A DNA stretch of 57,252 bases from Bacteroidota bacterium. GTDB taxonomy: Bacteria; Bacteroidota; Bacteroidia; Flavobacteriales; Flavobacteriaceae. The stretch covers positions 1-57,252 of the forward strand of contig JAQCBK010000006.1 in NCBI GenBank assembly GCA_027621505.1, written 5' to 3'. Made by a program: the position numbers and the translations under genes. The notes under the pieces are model-generated. The model ran no database searches, was not told the origin of the DNA, and worked only from the letters and a program-made list of their open reading frames with translations. Below are positions 17,079-27,072 of this stretch, piece by piece; position 1 is the first letter of the stretch; each line of letters begins with the position of its first letter.

Positions 17079-18031
17079 AACAAAGCCGCAGCAATTCTTT
17101 GAACATTTTTGGATTTTCCCATACTGTAGTAATGCAGAAAGGGAACCCCGTGTTCTTTTAACTCTTTGCTTTGCTGGATACACCACTCCACCCCTATTTC
17201 AGAAATGGCAGTATTGTCTTTGGCTTTCATTACAGCATCGATCAGGTCTTGCGGTAAATCAACATGAAAACGATGGGGAATGAGGTTGAGTTGTTTGAGG
17301 GTGGCCAAGGGTTTAAGTCCAGGAATGATAGGAACATTGATGCCTGCCGCTTTGCATTTTTCTTCGAACTCGAAAAATTTTTGATTGTCAAAAAACATCT
17401 GGGTGATGATGTAATCGGATCCAGCATCTATCTTTTCTTTCAGAAACTGAATATCACTCTCCAAACTGGGTGCCTCGGCGTGTTTTTCGGGGTAACCCGC
17501 CACTCCCACACAAAAATCAGTAGGAGTAGAATTTAAAAGTTCCTCATCCAAATAGTGTCCTTCATTTAGGTTTTTTATTTGGACCACCAGTTCTTTGGCA
17601 TAGCTATGCCCCGATGAGTTGGGTTTGAAATAGGTTTCGGATTTGACGGCATCGCCCCGTAATGCCACCACATTATCTATCCCTAAAAAATCCAAATCAA
17701 TGAGAAAGTTCTCCGTATCTTCTTTGCTGAATCCACCACAGAGGATGTGTGGGATGGCATCGACCTGATAACGGTTTTGGATGGCTGCACAAATGCCCAC
17801 CGTGCCGGGTCGTTTGCGAATGACTCTTTTTTCCAACAAACCATTTTCTTGCTCCACATAGTTGTACTCCTCCCGGTGATAGGTTACGTCAATAAAAGGG
17901 GGGTTGAATTCCATTAACGGATCAATAGCAGTAAAAATGGATTGAATGTCTTGTCCTTTTAAAGGAGGTAATATCTCAAAGGTAAATTGAGTAACTCCTT
18001 TTGCATTTTTGTGGTGATCTATTACTTTCAT
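17075..18031 (-). CDS. metF: Methylenetetrahydrofolate reductase (NAD(P)H)
   Basis: Reduces 5,10-methylene-THF to 5-methyl-THF, the methyl donor for methionine synthase. It has 318 residues with FEILPPLKG near the start, FIDVTYHREE, NVVALRGDAVK, the ITQMFFDNQKF motif near 210 and PIIPGLKP. Length fits the bacterial enzyme. It is the last gene of the SAM-controlled methionine operon, 4 bases after metH part 2. Confidence 0.95.
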   Translation of the reverse strand: MKVIDHHKNAKGVTQFTFEILPPLKGQDIQSIFTAIDPLMEFNPPFIDVTYHREEYNYVEQENGLLEKRVIRKRPGTVGICAAIQNRYQVDAIPHILCGGFSKEDTENFLIDLDFLGIDNVVALRGDAVKSETYFKPNSSGHSYAKELVVQIKNLNEGHYLDEELLNSTPTDFCVGVAGYPEKHAEAPSLESDIQFLKEKIDAGSDYIITQMFFDNQKFFEFEEKCKAAGINVPIIPGLKPLATLKQLNLIPHRFHVDLPQDLIDAVMKAKDNTAISEIGVEWCIQQSKELKEHGVPFLHYYSMGKSKNVQRIAAALF

Positions 18032-18035
18032 AGGT

Positions 18036-20714
18036 TTAAATTAAAATGGGGTTAAGCCATTTTCTCGCTTCATCAATTGTGATATTTCTTCTTTTGCTGT
18101 AATCCAACAATTGGTCTTCTTTGATTTTACCCAATCCAAAATACTTGGCCTCAGGATGGGCAAAGTAATAGCCGGATACAGAGGCGGCGGGCCACATGGC
18201 ATAACTTTCGGTCAATTTGACGCCAATGTGTTCCTCCACTTCCATCATCTCCCAAAGGGTTTCTTTTTCCAAATGGTCGGGGCAGGCGGGGTATCCCGGT
18301 GCCGGACGAATTCCTTTGTACGCTTCTTTGATCAATTCTTCGTTGGTGAGGCTTTCCTCCACGGCATACCCCCAGTAGTGGGTTCTTACCTGCTTGTGTA
18401 GGTACTCAGCAAAGGCCTCAGCCAAACGATCCGCCAAGGCTTTGATCATGATGCTGTTGTAATCATCATTTTCTTTTTCAAAACGTTCTGCAATTTCCCT
18501 TACTCCAAACCCGGTACTCACGCAAAAAGTACCGATGTAATCCTTAACTCCTTTTGACTGGGGAGCCACAAAATCTGCCAAAGCCAAATTGGGCTGGCCC
18601 TCTCTTTTTTGTAGCTGTTGCCGAAGGGTAATCAATCTGTATCGTTCTTTTTCAAAATCATTATGATCATATACAATGATGTCATCGCCCTCACTGTTGG
18701 CTGGAAATAAACCAAAGCGTGCTTTGGCTACCAACCATTTCTCATTGATGATTTTTCTCAACATATTTTGTGCGTCAATAAACAAGGAGGTGGCTTCTTG
18801 ACCCACGACCTCATCGCTTAAAATCTGAGGATATTTTCCATGCAGATCCCAAGAACGAAAGAAAGGACTCCAATCAATAAAAGGGACTAGGGTTTCCAAT
18901 TCCTGATCTTCAAGGGAAATGAGTCCCAGGTGGTTGGGGACAACCGGATGAAATCCTTTCCAATCAATGCTGTATTTTCTTTTACGAGCAGATGCCAAAT
19001 CCAGGTAGGACTTACTCGAGGTACGATCTAAAAATCGTTCCCTAAAAGACTGATATTCCGCTGCAATTTCGGCGGTATATGTCTTGCTTTTGTCCTCACT
19101 CAATAGATTATTGACAACCGTAACTGCTCGAGAAGCGTCATTGACGTGAATGATAGGGCCATTGCCCTGGGGAGCGATTTTAACGGCGGTATGCGCTTTG
19201 GAGGTTGTTGCTCCTCCAATCAAAAGAGGAGTTTTAAGACCAATACGGTTCATTTCTTTAGCGATAAAAACCATTTCATCGAGGGAAGGCGTAATCAAGC
19301 CGGATAGGCCAATCACGTCGACGTTTTCTTCTAAGGCTTTTTGTAAAATGACCTCGGGAGGAACCATCACTCCTAGGTCTATGATTTCAAAATTATTGCA
19401 GGCCAAGACCACACTGACAATATTTTTTCCGATATCGTGTACATCTCCCTTGACAGTGGCCATTAGAATTCTCCCCGCAGATTTTAAATCACCTGTTTTT
19501 TCCTCCTCGATATAGGGTTGTAAATAGGCCACGGCCTTTTTCATGACCCTTGCTGATTTGACCACTTGCGGCAAGAACATTTTTCCTGCGCCAAATAAAT
19601 CCCCTACCACATTCATTCCAGCCATCAGGTTTTTTTCTATCACATGCAATGGGCGTTCGGCTAAAATTCGAGCCTCCTCCACATCCTCGATGATGTACTG
19701 ATCAACTCCCCTCACCAATGCATGTGTGATTCTACTTTGTAAATCTTTTTTTCGCCATTCCTGTTCCTCTTGCTGGATTTCTTTTTTGTTTTCTTTGATG
19801 TTTTCGGCATAACTTAGGAGGGCCTCGGTGGCATCTTCTTTTCGGTTGAGCAATACATCCTCTACTTTTTCAAGCAATGGCTTAGGAATATCATCATAAA
19901 CTTCCAAAAGGGTGGGGTTGACAATCCCCATGTTCATGCCGTGTTGGATGGCGTGGAACAAAAATGCAGAGTGCATGGCCTCCCTAACGGTATTGTTGCC
20001 CCTAAATGAAAAGGACACATTACTCACTCCTCCACTGACGTTGGCATGGGGAAGGTTTTCTCGGATCCATTGGGTGGCCAAAAAGAAATCCAGGGCATTG
20101 GTTTTGTGTTCTTCCATTCCTGTGGCTACAGGAAAAATATTGGGATCAAAAATGATGTCTTCCGGTGGAAAATTGACTTGATGGACCAGGAGCTCATAGG
20201 AACGCTTACAAATCTCTATTCTTCTTTCAAGAGAATCGGCCTGCCCTTGCTCGTCGAATGCCATGACTATAACGGCAGCCCCATACCATTTTATTTTATT
20301 TGCCTGTTCGATAAAGGTAGCCTCCCCCTCTTTCAGACTGATGGAATTGACCACACTTTTTCCCTGTACTACCTTTAGGCCAGCTTCAATGATTTCCCAT
20401 TTGGAACTATCAATCATGATGGGGACTCTGGCGATATCGGGTTCGGCACTGATGAGATTCAGAAATTTAACCATGGCAGCTTTGCCATCGATCATTCCCT
20501 CGTCCATATTGACATCAAGAATTTGGGCGCCGCCTTGTACCTGTTCCAAAGCAATGGCAACTGCAGCCTCATAATCTCCGTTTTCAATCAGTCTTAAAAA
20601 TTTTCTTGAGCCAGTAACATTGGTTCTTTCCCCAATGTTTACAAAATTGGTCTCCGGACTTACGATCAAAGGCTCTTGACCCGAGAGTTTAAGCAGGCGT
20701 TGTGATCTAGGCAT
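18036..20714 (-). CDS. metH: Methionine synthase MetH, folate/cobalamin part
   Basis: Transfers the methyl group from 5-methyl-THF via cobalamin to homocysteine. This ORF carries the pterin-binding domain ([16 protein letters not shown] near the start), the cobalamin cap, the B12 domain with [11 protein letters not shown] (axial His426) and the C-terminal AdoMet activation domain ([12 protein letters not shown]). The frame is open from 20765, but I place the start at the ATG at 20714 (892 residues): the upstream extension is a Pro/Lys-rich stretch translated from inside metH part 1, and 20714 gives a tight 8-base overlap. The homocysteine domain is a separate gene just upstream. Confidence 0.93.
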   Translation of the reverse strand: MPRSQRLLKLSGQEPLIVSPETNFVNIGERTNVTGSRKFLRLIENGDYEAAVAIALEQVQGGAQILDVNMDEGMIDGKAAMVKFLNLISAEPDIARVPIMIDSSKWEIIEAGLKVVQGKSVVNSISLKEGEATFIEQANKIKWYGAAVIVMAFDEQGQADSLERRIEICKRSYELLVHQVNFPPEDIIFDPNIFPVATGMEEHKTNALDFFLATQWIRENLPHANVSGGVSNVSFSFRGNNTVREAMHSAFLFHAIQHGMNMGIVNPTLLEVYDDIPKPLLEKVEDVLLNRKEDATEALLSYAENIKENKKEIQQEEQEWRKKDLQSRITHALVRGVDQYIIEDVEEARILAERPLHVIEKNLMAGMNVVGDLFGAGKMFLPQVVKSARVMKKAVAYLQPYIEEEKTGDLKSAGRILMATVKGDVHDIGKNIVSVVLACNNFEIIDLGVMVPPEVILQKALEENVDVIGLSGLITPSLDEMVFIAKEMNRIGLKTPLLIGGATTSKAHTAVKIAPQGNGPIIHVNDASRAVTVVNNLLSEDKSKTYTAEIAAEYQSFRERFLDRTSSKSYLDLASARKRKYSIDWKGFHPVVPNHLGLISLEDQELETLVPFIDWSPFFRSWDLHGKYPQILSDEVVGQEATSLFIDAQNMLRKIINEKWLVAKARFGLFPANSEGDDIIVYDHNDFEKERYRLITLRQQLQKREGQPNLALADFVAPQSKGVKDYIGTFCVSTGFGVREIAERFEKENDDYNSIMIKALADRLAEAFAEYLHKQVRTHYWGYAVEESLTNEELIKEAYKGIRPAPGYPACPDHLEKETLWEMMEVEEHIGVKLTESYAMWPAASVSGYYFAHPEAKYFGLGKIKEDQLLDYSKRRNITIDEARKWLNPILI

Positions 20715-21708
20715 GGGTTTGGGTTTCGATTTTTCTGGGCTTTGTTTTGGCGGCAGCCTCGGCAATCAGCTGAATATGATCGGGTGTGGTGCCACAACAT
20801 CCCCCAACAATGTTAACGAGATTTTGATTCAAAAACTTCTCGATCAAAGCAGCCATCTCTTGTGGACTTTGATCGTACTCTCCAAAGGCATTTGGCAGTC
20901 CTGCATTTGGATGAACAGAGGTATAAAAAGAAGTGATGCCAGCAAGTCTTTTGATGTACGGCAGGAGTTGGTCTGCTCCCAAAGCGCAGTTAAAACCAAT
21001 ACTAATCAAAGGAATATGTGAAATTGAGATGGCGAAAGCCTCAACGGTTTGACCAGACAAAGTGCGACCACTATTGTCGGTAATGGTTCCACTGACCATC
21101 ACGGGTAAGTTTAACTTTTTCTCATCGAAATAATGCTGTATGGCATAAAGTGCTGCCTTAGCATTGAGAGTGTCAAAAACGGTCTCCACCAGCAGTAAAT
21201 CCACCCCTCCTTCGACCAATCCAGCAACTTGTACTCTGTAGGCCTCAAAAAGGTCATCGTAATTGACCGCACGAAATCCGGGATCATTAACATCTGGGGA
21301 CATACTGGCTGTTTTGTTGGTCGGTCCGATAGAACCGGCTACAAATCTTGGTTTGGAAGGGTTTTGAAGGGTGATTTTATCAGCAACTTCCTTTGCGATT
21401 CTTGCGGATTCGTAATTGAGTTCATAGGCCAAATCCTCCAGCTGGTAGTCGGCCATTGCAATAGAGGTAGAGGAAAAAGTATTGGTTTCGATGATATCTG
21501 CTCCCGCCAATAGGTATTGCTCGTGGATGTTTTTGATGGCATCGGCTTGGGTAATGGATAGAAGATCATTGTTGCCCCCCAAGGGACAAGGGTGATCTAG
21601 AAAGCGATCTCCCCTGAATTGTTCTTCCGAAAATTCAAGTTTTTGGATCATCGTGCCCATGGCACCGTCCAAAACCAAAATCCTTTCTTTTAAGAGCTTC
21701 TCTATCAT
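20707..21708 (-). CDS. metH: Methionine synthase MetH, homocysteine-binding part
   Basis: A 333-residue homocysteine S-methyltransferase domain equivalent to the N-terminal third of one-piece MetH. It shows [13 protein letters not shown] near the start, the zinc-ligand regions [10 protein letters not shown] and [12 protein letters not shown], and [12 protein letters not shown]. The split arrangement is usual in Flavobacteriia and the two ORFs overlap by only 8 bases, so this is not a frameshifted gene. It follows the metZ-like gene after one base. Confidence 0.93.
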   Translation of the reverse strand: MIEKLLKERILVLDGAMGTMIQKLEFSEEQFRGDRFLDHPCPLGGNNDLLSITQADAIKNIHEQYLLAGADIIETNTFSSTSIAMADYQLEDLAYELNYESARIAKEVADKITLQNPSKPRFVAGSIGPTNKTASMSPDVNDPGFRAVNYDDLFEAYRVQVAGLVEGGVDLLLVETVFDTLNAKAALYAIQHYFDEKKLNLPVMVSGTITDNSGRTLSGQTVEAFAISISHIPLISIGFNCALGADQLLPYIKRLAGITSFYTSVHPNAGLPNAFGEYDQSPQEMAALIEKFLNQNLVNIVGGCCGTTPDHIQLIAEAAAKTKPRKIETQTHA

Positions 21709-21709
21709 T

Positions 21710-22879
21710 TTAAACTTTTTCTAAGGCCTGATCTATATCTTCTATGATGTCTTGTATATTTTCCAGCCCAATGGAAAGTCGAATGAGTCCATCGGTAATT
21801 CCAACAGCAGCTCTTTCCTCATTAGACAGTTTACTGTGGGTGGAGGTGGCAGGGTGGGTAGCAATGGTTCTGGTATCTCCCAAGTTGGCACTGAGAGAAC
21901 ACATCTTTATTTTATTTAGAAAAGTTTGCCCAGCCTCAATGCCTCCTTTGAGTTCAAAAGTGATAATATTTCCACCTTTTAACATCTGTTTTATAGCGAT
22001 TTTATATTGAGGGTGATTGGGCAGAAAAGGGTATTTTACTTTAGAGATTTTAGTTTGTTTTTCCAAATGTTTGGCAATTTGTAGGGCATTTTCGCAGTGA
22101 CGATCCAATCGCACCGCCAAAGTCTCTAAGCTTTTGGAAAGTACCCAAGCATTGAAAGGAGACAAAGCTGAGCCAGAATTTCGAAAAAATGATCTTATTT
22201 CGGAAATCAAATCTTTGCGACCGACAATCAAACCTCCTAAAACCCTCCCCTGTCCATCAATTAGTTTGGTTGCAGAGTGAATCACCAAGTCTGCTCCATA
22301 GGCAATGGGTTGCTGGAGATAGGGAGTCGCAAAGCAGTTGTCCACCACAAGGAGTGCATTGTTTTTTTTGGCCACCGCGGAGAGGTACTCCATATCAAGA
22401 ATGTCCAATCCTGGGTTGGTAGGGGTTTCAATATAAATGATCTTTGTATTGGGTTGTATGACTTGTTCAACTTCCTTCGGCGTATCGGCTCCAAAATAGG
22501 AGGTTTCAATATTCCATTTGGGAAAGTACTTTTGGAAAAGGGTGTGGGTTGATCCAAAGATAGACCTGACGGAAACAATGTGGTCCCCACTATTGAGCAG
22601 CGCAGCAAAGCTGGTGTAAACCGCAGCCATTCCTGAAGAAAAGGCCACCCCATCCTCTGCTCCCTCTAGCACACAAATCTTTTCTGTAAGCTCTTGAGTG
22701 TTCGGATTGGAAAATCGGCTGTAGATGTTCTTGTCCACCTCATCTGCAAAAGCGGCCCTCAACTCCTCTGCATCCTCAAATACGAAACTTGAGGTAAGGT
22801 ATAAAGGTGCCGAATGTTCGGCAAATTGTGAACGTTCCATTTGGGTTCTTATGGCCTCCGTTTCAAAGTGTTTTTTCAT
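21710..22879 (-). CDS. Cys/Met-metabolism PLP enzyme, MetZ/MetB-like
   Basis: A 389-residue member of the Cys/Met PLP-dependent family. The PLP-lysine region is VIHSATKLIDGQGRVLGG, which resembles O-succinylhomoserine sulfhydrylase (MetZ) most closely; the cofactor region YSRFSNPNTQELTEKI and SGMAAVYTSF also fit. Possible roles are direct sulfhydrylation of an acylhomoserine or cystathionine gamma-synthase; sequence does not decide. It overlaps the OsmC-like gene by 4 bases and is in an operon that also encodes MetY. Confidence 0.85.
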   Translation of the reverse strand: MKKHFETEAIRTQMERSQFAEHSAPLYLTSSFVFEDAEELRAAFADEVDKNIYSRFSNPNTQELTEKICVLEGAEDGVAFSSGMAAVYTSFAALLNSGDHIVSVRSIFGSTHTLFQKYFPKWNIETSYFGADTPKEVEQVIQPNTKIIYIETPTNPGLDILDMEYLSAVAKKNNALLVVDNCFATPYLQQPIAYGADLVIHSATKLIDGQGRVLGGLIVGRKDLISEIRSFFRNSGSALSPFNAWVLSKSLETLAVRLDRHCENALQIAKHLEKQTKISKVKYPFLPNHPQYKIAIKQMLKGGNIITFELKGGIEAGQTFLNKIKMCSLSANLGDTRTIATHPATSTHSKLSNEERAAVGITDGLIRLSIGLENIQDIIEDIDQALEKV

Positions 22880-23301
22880 AGTTTTTCTCCATTGAGAACA
22901 ATGGCGTATTTGATGGTAGCTGAATATTCTAATGTTTTGGCCACGGAACAGTATTTGTCAAATGATAGGGATACCGCTCTTTTGGCTTTTTCGGGAGGGA
23001 TGTCACCATCCATCATAACATTGACCTTTATGGTTTGAAATAAAGAGGGAACTTTATGGGGTTCACGCATTCCCTCTACCTCCATTTGGAGATCAGTAGG
23101 GTCGATTTTTTGTTTGTTAAGTATGGCGATGATATCAATACTACTGCATCCAGCCAGACCAATTAAAAGCAATTCCATCGGACTTACGCCTTGCACTTCT
23201 CCGGTTTTTTTGGATTTGTTATCCAGCAGCACCTTATGGCCATTGTCGTTTTGCGCTTCCAAGAGATAATCTTGATTGACGCGTTTAAGATTGATTTTCA
23301 T
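22876..23301 (-). CDS. OsmC family protein
   Basis: A 141-residue OsmC/Ohr-fold protein. The two redox cysteines expected of the family are present, at GCSSIDIIAIL (near 52) and FDKYCSVAKTLEYSA (near 121). OsmC/Ohr proteins reduce organic hydroperoxides; the substrate here is unknown. Its place between metX and the metZ-like gene, with short overlaps on both sides (17 and 4 bases), ties it to sulfur amino-acid metabolism. Confidence 0.88.
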   Translation of the reverse strand: MKINLKRVNQDYLLEAQNDNGHKVLLDNKSKKTGEVQGVSPMELLLIGLAGCSSIDIIAILNKQKIDPTDLQMEVEGMREPHKVPSLFQTIKVNVMMDGDIPPEKAKRAVSLSFDKYCSVAKTLEYSATIKYAIVLNGEKL

Positions 23302-24286
23302 TTGATTTAAAAAAGTTAGATTGAGGCTTGAATATGTCCTTTAGTATTTGAGATACCCTATCATTTTCAATGAGAAAAGCATCGTGTCCATGAATGGACC
23401 TAATTTCGTGATAGTAGATATTCTCTTTGATTTTTTTTACTATTTCATAGGTTTTTTTGTCTTCTTCCGGGGTAAAAAAAAGATCACTGTCAACAGCGAT
23501 CAAATGAATATTTGAAGCTATTTTTTTAATGATATCTTCAAATGAGACTCCTTTTCGGGTAATGTCAATAGAAGCTAAGAGATGGTTTACAGTTTTGTAG
23601 GCCTGCAGCAGGAAACGGCTATTCAATTTATCTCCGTGGTGAAGGAGCCAACTTTCAACATTAAAAAGATTTTTTTCATGATTGACCGTTCTACCAAACC
23701 GCTCTGTAAAAGAAGCAGGTGTTCTGTAGGTCAGCATGGCATGAATACGGGCATCTTTCAATGGCTCGCTGGAATTTTCTAAAAGTCTTTTTTGTAGATA
23801 GGTATTGGCAAGAATCCAATCGGATGCTTTCCAATCGGCCGCAACAGGAATTAAATTTTCGGTCAAAGTGGGAAAAAGCGCTGCCATTTCCCAAGCAATA
23901 CCCCCTCCAATTGACCCACCAATAAGGGCAAAGAGTTTTTGAACTCCTAAATTTTGTAGACCCGCATAAAACAACTCAGCAATATCTCCAGTATGAAAAT
24001 CTTCATAATTTTCAAGGGTATCGTTATTGACTCCATTGCCCGGTATGTTGAAGGCGAGTATGGCAAAATTTTGGGTGTCGATGGTACGGTTGGCTCCGAC
24101 AATTTCATTCCACCACCCCTGGGGACCGGTGACATTGGCGTCACCGGTCAGGGAGTGGTTGATCAATACCACTGGAGCTTGATCCAATGCCTGTCCGAAA
24201 TGCTGATATTGCAGCTGTATGGACTCATGGAACACTCCTGAATCTGTGGTAAAGTTTGAAATGGATATGGATTTAACCTTTGACAC
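23285..24286 (-). CDS. metX: Homoserine O-acetyltransferase-like alpha/beta hydrolase
   Basis: Activates homoserine by acylation for methionine synthesis. It has 333 residues with the alpha/beta-hydrolase core: oxyanion region VVLINHSLTGDANV (near 37-50), nucleophile elbow GGSIGGGIAWEMA (Ser near 123), acid in LIAVDSDLFFTPEED and base in SIHGHDAFL. These match the MetX subgroup. Acetyl rather than succinyl specificity is inferred from the adjacent O-acetylhomoserine sulfhydrylase gene. It is 5 bases after metY and overlaps the OsmC-like gene by 17. Confidence 0.88.
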   Translation of the reverse strand: MSKVKSISISNFTTDSGVFHESIQLQYQHFGQALDQAPVVLINHSLTGDANVTGPQGWWNEIVGANRTIDTQNFAILAFNIPGNGVNNDTLENYEDFHTGDIAELFYAGLQNLGVQKLFALIGGSIGGGIAWEMAALFPTLTENLIPVAADWKASDWILANTYLQKRLLENSSEPLKDARIHAMLTYRTPASFTERFGRTVNHEKNLFNVESWLLHHGDKLNSRFLLQAYKTVNHLLASIDITRKGVSFEDIIKKIASNIHLIAVDSDLFFTPEEDKKTYEIVKKIKENIYYHEIRSIHGHDAFLIENDRVSQILKDIFKPQSNFFKSNENQS

Positions 24287-24291
24287 AAAAA

Positions 24292-25563
24292 TTATATGGA
24301 TTTCAATGCTTGATCTAAATCATTTTTTAAATCCTCTAGGTTTTCGATCCCAACAGAGATTCTTACCAAATCAGGGGTAACACCAGTACTGGTTTGCTCG
24401 GCCTCGTTGAGCTGAGAGTGTGTGGTACTGGAAGGGTGAATGATCAAGGATTTGGTATCACCAATATTGGCCAAAAGGGCAAAAATCTTGGTGCTTTCTG
24501 AAACTTTTTTGGCGGCTTCATAGCCTTTTTTAAGACCAAAAGTTACGATTCCACTCTTCCCATTGGGTAGATACTGATTCGCTAATTCTTGGTATTTAGA
24601 GGATTCCAGTCCAGGGTAGTTGACCCAACTGACTTCATCTCTTGACTGCAACCATTGTGCAATTTCCAAAGCATTTTCTGAGTGCCTTTTCATCCTCACT
24701 TCAAGGGTCTCTAACCCCTGAATTACTAGGAAGCTATTGAGCGGGCTGGGAGCACTTCCCAGATCTCTGAGTCCCTCTATTCTCACCCTGGCGATGAAGG
24801 CAATGGGACCAAGGACATCGTGATATTTCAACCCATGATAGGAAGGTGATGGCTCAGTAAATTCTGGGAATTTACCGTTGGAGTAATCAAAGGTACCCGC
24901 ATCAATGATCACGCCTCCTATGGTGGTTCCATTTCCGGTGATGTATTTGGTCAAGGAGTGGATCACTATGTTGGCTCCGTATTTGATGGGGTTTAACAAA
25001 GCAGGGGTAGCAATGGTATTGTCCACAATAAAAGGAACTCCAGCTGCTTTTGCTTTTTCACTGATCCCCTTGAGATCTAAAACATCCAATTTTGGATTAC
25101 CCAACGATTCGGCAAAAAAGGCTCTCGTGTTGGGTTGAACCGCTTTGGAGAAGTTATCCAAATCATCTGGATCTACAAATGTGGTGGTGATACCAAATCT
25201 AGGAAGGGTGTTGTTCAACATGTTGAAAGTCCCTCCGTAAAGGCTATTAGACGCTACAATATGATCCCCCGCCTTGAGAAGGGTCATGAAGGTTGTAGCA
25301 ATCGCGGCAGTTCCTGAGGCAGTCGCCACAGCAGCTACCCCGCCCTCTAACGCTGCCAATCTTTGTTCTAGAATGTCATTGGTCGGGTTGTTCAAACGGG
25401 TGTAGATGTATCCCGATTCAGTCAGTGCAAACAAATTGGCTGCATGTTCTGAATCATTAAATACATAAGAAGATGTTTGATAGATTGGAACGGCTCTGGT
25501 TCCTTGTGTTTTTGTCACATCATGCCCCGCATGAAGTGCATTGGTTGCTAATTGAAAGCTCAT
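24292..25563 (-). CDS. metY: O-acetylhomoserine sulfhydrylase
   Basis: Forms homocysteine from O-acetylhomoserine and sulfide. It has 423 residues, the long form typical of MetY, with [20 protein letters not shown] at the start, [22 protein letters not shown], and the PLP-lysine region [20 protein letters not shown] (near 205-224). The start codon overlaps the metK stop by 4 bases. Confidence 0.93.
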   Translation of the reverse strand: MSFQLATNALHAGHDVTKTQGTRAVPIYQTSSYVFNDSEHAANLFALTESGYIYTRLNNPTNDILEQRLAALEGGVAAVATASGTAAIATTFMTLLKAGDHIVASNSLYGGTFNMLNNTLPRFGITTTFVDPDDLDNFSKAVQPNTRAFFAESLGNPKLDVLDLKGISEKAKAAGVPFIVDNTIATPALLNPIKYGANIVIHSLTKYITGNGTTIGGVIIDAGTFDYSNGKFPEFTEPSPSYHGLKYHDVLGPIAFIARVRIEGLRDLGSAPSPLNSFLVIQGLETLEVRMKRHSENALEIAQWLQSRDEVSWVNYPGLESSKYQELANQYLPNGKSGIVTFGLKKGYEAAKKVSESTKIFALLANIGDTKSLIIHPSSTTHSQLNEAEQTSTGVTPDLVRISVGIENLEDLKNDLDQALKSI

Positions 25564-26816
25564 AATTTAAAACTGTTTTTAATTTCATTTAAATAATCTA
25601 GTTTTTCCCAGGTGAACAGTTCAACGGTTTTTTCAACCCTTCCACTGTAGGGGGATTCAAAAATCTTGGTGATTTCTTTTGGTTGTCTTCCCATATGTCC
25701 ATAGGCTGCTGTTTCAAGGTAGATGGGGTTTCTGAGTTTGAGTCTTTTTTCTATGGCATAGGGTCGGAGGTCAAAAATTTCACTGACCTTTTCAGCGATT
25801 TGTGAATCGCTCAAACCAATGTTGGAGGTATTGTAGGTATTGATATTTATAGAGGTGGGCTCAACCACTCCAATGGCATAGCTCAATTGTACCAATATTT
25901 CCCTTGCAACACCCGCAGCCACTAAATTTTTGGCAATATGGCGTGCCGCGTAGGCCGCACTTCTGTCAACCTTACTGGGGTCTTTTCCACTAAAAGCACC
26001 TCCACCATGTGCTCCTTTTCCTCCATAAGTATCTACAATGATTTTTCTTCCAGTCAAGCCTGTATCACCGTGAGGCCCACCAATCACAAATTTGCCAGTG
26101 GGGTTGATGTGATAGGTGATCTGATCATTAAAAAGTTTTTGAATATGAGGGGGCTCTTTGGCCATCACTTTTTTAATAACAATGTTAATGATGTCATTTT
26201 TGATTTTTTCCAACATTTTTCCATCCTCCTCCAAAAATTGATCGTGTTGAGTGGATACTACGATGGTATCAATGCGTAGGGGTTGACCTTGATCACTGTA
26301 TTCTATTGTTACTTGGGATTTTGCATCGGGGCGCAAGTAGGTAATCTCATTATTTTCTCGACGAAGCGCAGCGAGTGTAATCAGAATTTTGTGAGACAGA
26401 TCTAAGGCCAGTGGGATGTAATTTTCGGTTTCATCTGTGGCATAGCCAAACATGATGCCTTGGTCTCCTGCTCCTTGGTTTTCCTTTTCGTCCCTATCAA
26501 CCCCGCGATTGATGTCCTGAGACTGCTCGTGAATTAAGGAGATCACACCACATGAGTTACCGCTAAATTGGTATTCATCTTTGGTGTAACCGATTTGATT
26601 GATTGTCTCTCTTGCGATGCTTTGAACATCAAGGTAGGTATTGCTTTTGACCTCCCCAGCCAAAATGGCTTGACCCGTAGTTACAAGGGTCTCACAAGCC
26701 ACCTTACTGTCAGAATCAAATGCAATGAAATGATCCAATAGCGCATCACTAATTTGGTCAGAGACTTTGTCGGGATGGCCTTCGCTTACAGATTCAGAAG
26801 TAAAAAAATATGACAT
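25560..26816 (-). CDS. metK: S-adenosylmethionine synthetase
   Basis: Makes SAM from methionine and ATP. It has 418 residues with all family signatures: [17 protein letters not shown] at the N terminus, [26 protein letters not shown] and [19 protein letters not shown]. It is the first gene of an operon of eight genes running to metF. Its leader contains a SAM-II aptamer, so the product of this enzyme is the expected regulator of the operon. The ATG sits 4 bases after the 3' arm of the predicted sequestering hairpin. Confidence 0.97.
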   Translation of the reverse strand: MSYFFTSESVSEGHPDKVSDQISDALLDHFIAFDSDSKVACETLVTTGQAILAGEVKSNTYLDVQSIARETINQIGYTKDEYQFSGNSCGVISLIHEQSQDINRGVDRDEKENQGAGDQGIMFGYATDETENYIPLALDLSHKILITLAALRRENNEITYLRPDAKSQVTIEYSDQGQPLRIDTIVVSTQHDQFLEEDGKMLEKIKNDIINIVIKKVMAKEPPHIQKLFNDQITYHINPTGKFVIGGPHGDTGLTGRKIIVDTYGGKGAHGGGAFSGKDPSKVDRSAAYAARHIAKNLVAAGVAREILVQLSYAIGVVEPTSININTYNTSNIGLSDSQIAEKVSEIFDLRPYAIEKRLKLRNPIYLETAAYGHMGRQPKEITKIFESPYSGRVEKTVELFTWEKLDYLNEIKNSFKL

Positions 26817-26820
26817 TTAA

Positions 26821-26865
26821 GTTGCTTTAGTGGGGGTGGATTTGACAATCGCATTTTAAAGCAAC
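26821..26865 (-). promoter_or_regulatory. Expression platform between SAM-II aptamer and metK
   Basis: Read on the minus strand, GTTGCTTTA (26865-26857) pairs perfectly with TAAAGCAAC (26829-26821), giving a 9-bp hairpin that ends 4 bases before the metK ATG. In its loop GTCAAATCC (26846-26838) is the exact complement of GGATTTGAC in the aptamer core (26909-26901). TGCTTTA can also pair with TAAAGCA at the 3' end of the aptamer (26874-26868). The two folds exclude each other, as expected of a translational switch. Confidence 0.7.
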
Positions 26866-26916
26866 ACTGCTTTAGCATTTTTTTTTTGAGGTTGCAATCA
26901 GTCAAATCCCTCCTCA
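26866..26916 (-). ncRNA. SAM-II riboswitch aptamer
   Basis: On the minus strand GAGG (26915-26912) pairs with CCTC (26891-26888) as the P1 stem. The loop contains GGATTTGAC and GATTGCA, and after an A-rich joining segment comes ATGCTAAAGC. These blocks and their order match the SAM-II consensus known from alphaproteobacteria and Bacteroidota, where the 3' part folds back into a pseudoknot around SAM. It lies 10 bases after the promoter -7 box and upstream of metK. Confidence 0.87.
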
Positions 26917-26925
26917 TTGATGGCA

Positions 26926-26955
26926 CAAATGTATTACTAATTTTTAAATTTCAAA
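26926..26955 (-). promoter_or_regulatory. Promoter of the metK operon
   Basis: Minus-strand TTTG (26955-26952), 18 bases, then TACATTTG (26933-26926): an exact Bacteroidota -33/-7 pair with the same spacing and same boxes as the pheA promoter. The start of transcription would fall just before the riboswitch P1 stem. Confidence 0.85.
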
Positions 26956-27072
26956 AAAAAATATTTTTGTGTGTACTAATCTCTCTATTGAAAAAAAATA
27001 CAAAAATTTCAATCTACCATAAATCCAGAAAAACAAAAAAGTAAGTATCTTTCCAAAAAAGAAATGTAAAGA

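Noticed and set aside
20714-20765. Earlier ATG for metH part 2
   Set aside because: The added Pro/Lys-rich residues come from another frame of metH part 1 and are not in the family.
20707-21708. metH as a frameshifted pseudogene
   Set aside because: Both parts have good starts, a short overlap and intact motifs; a split MetH is normal in Flavobacteriia.
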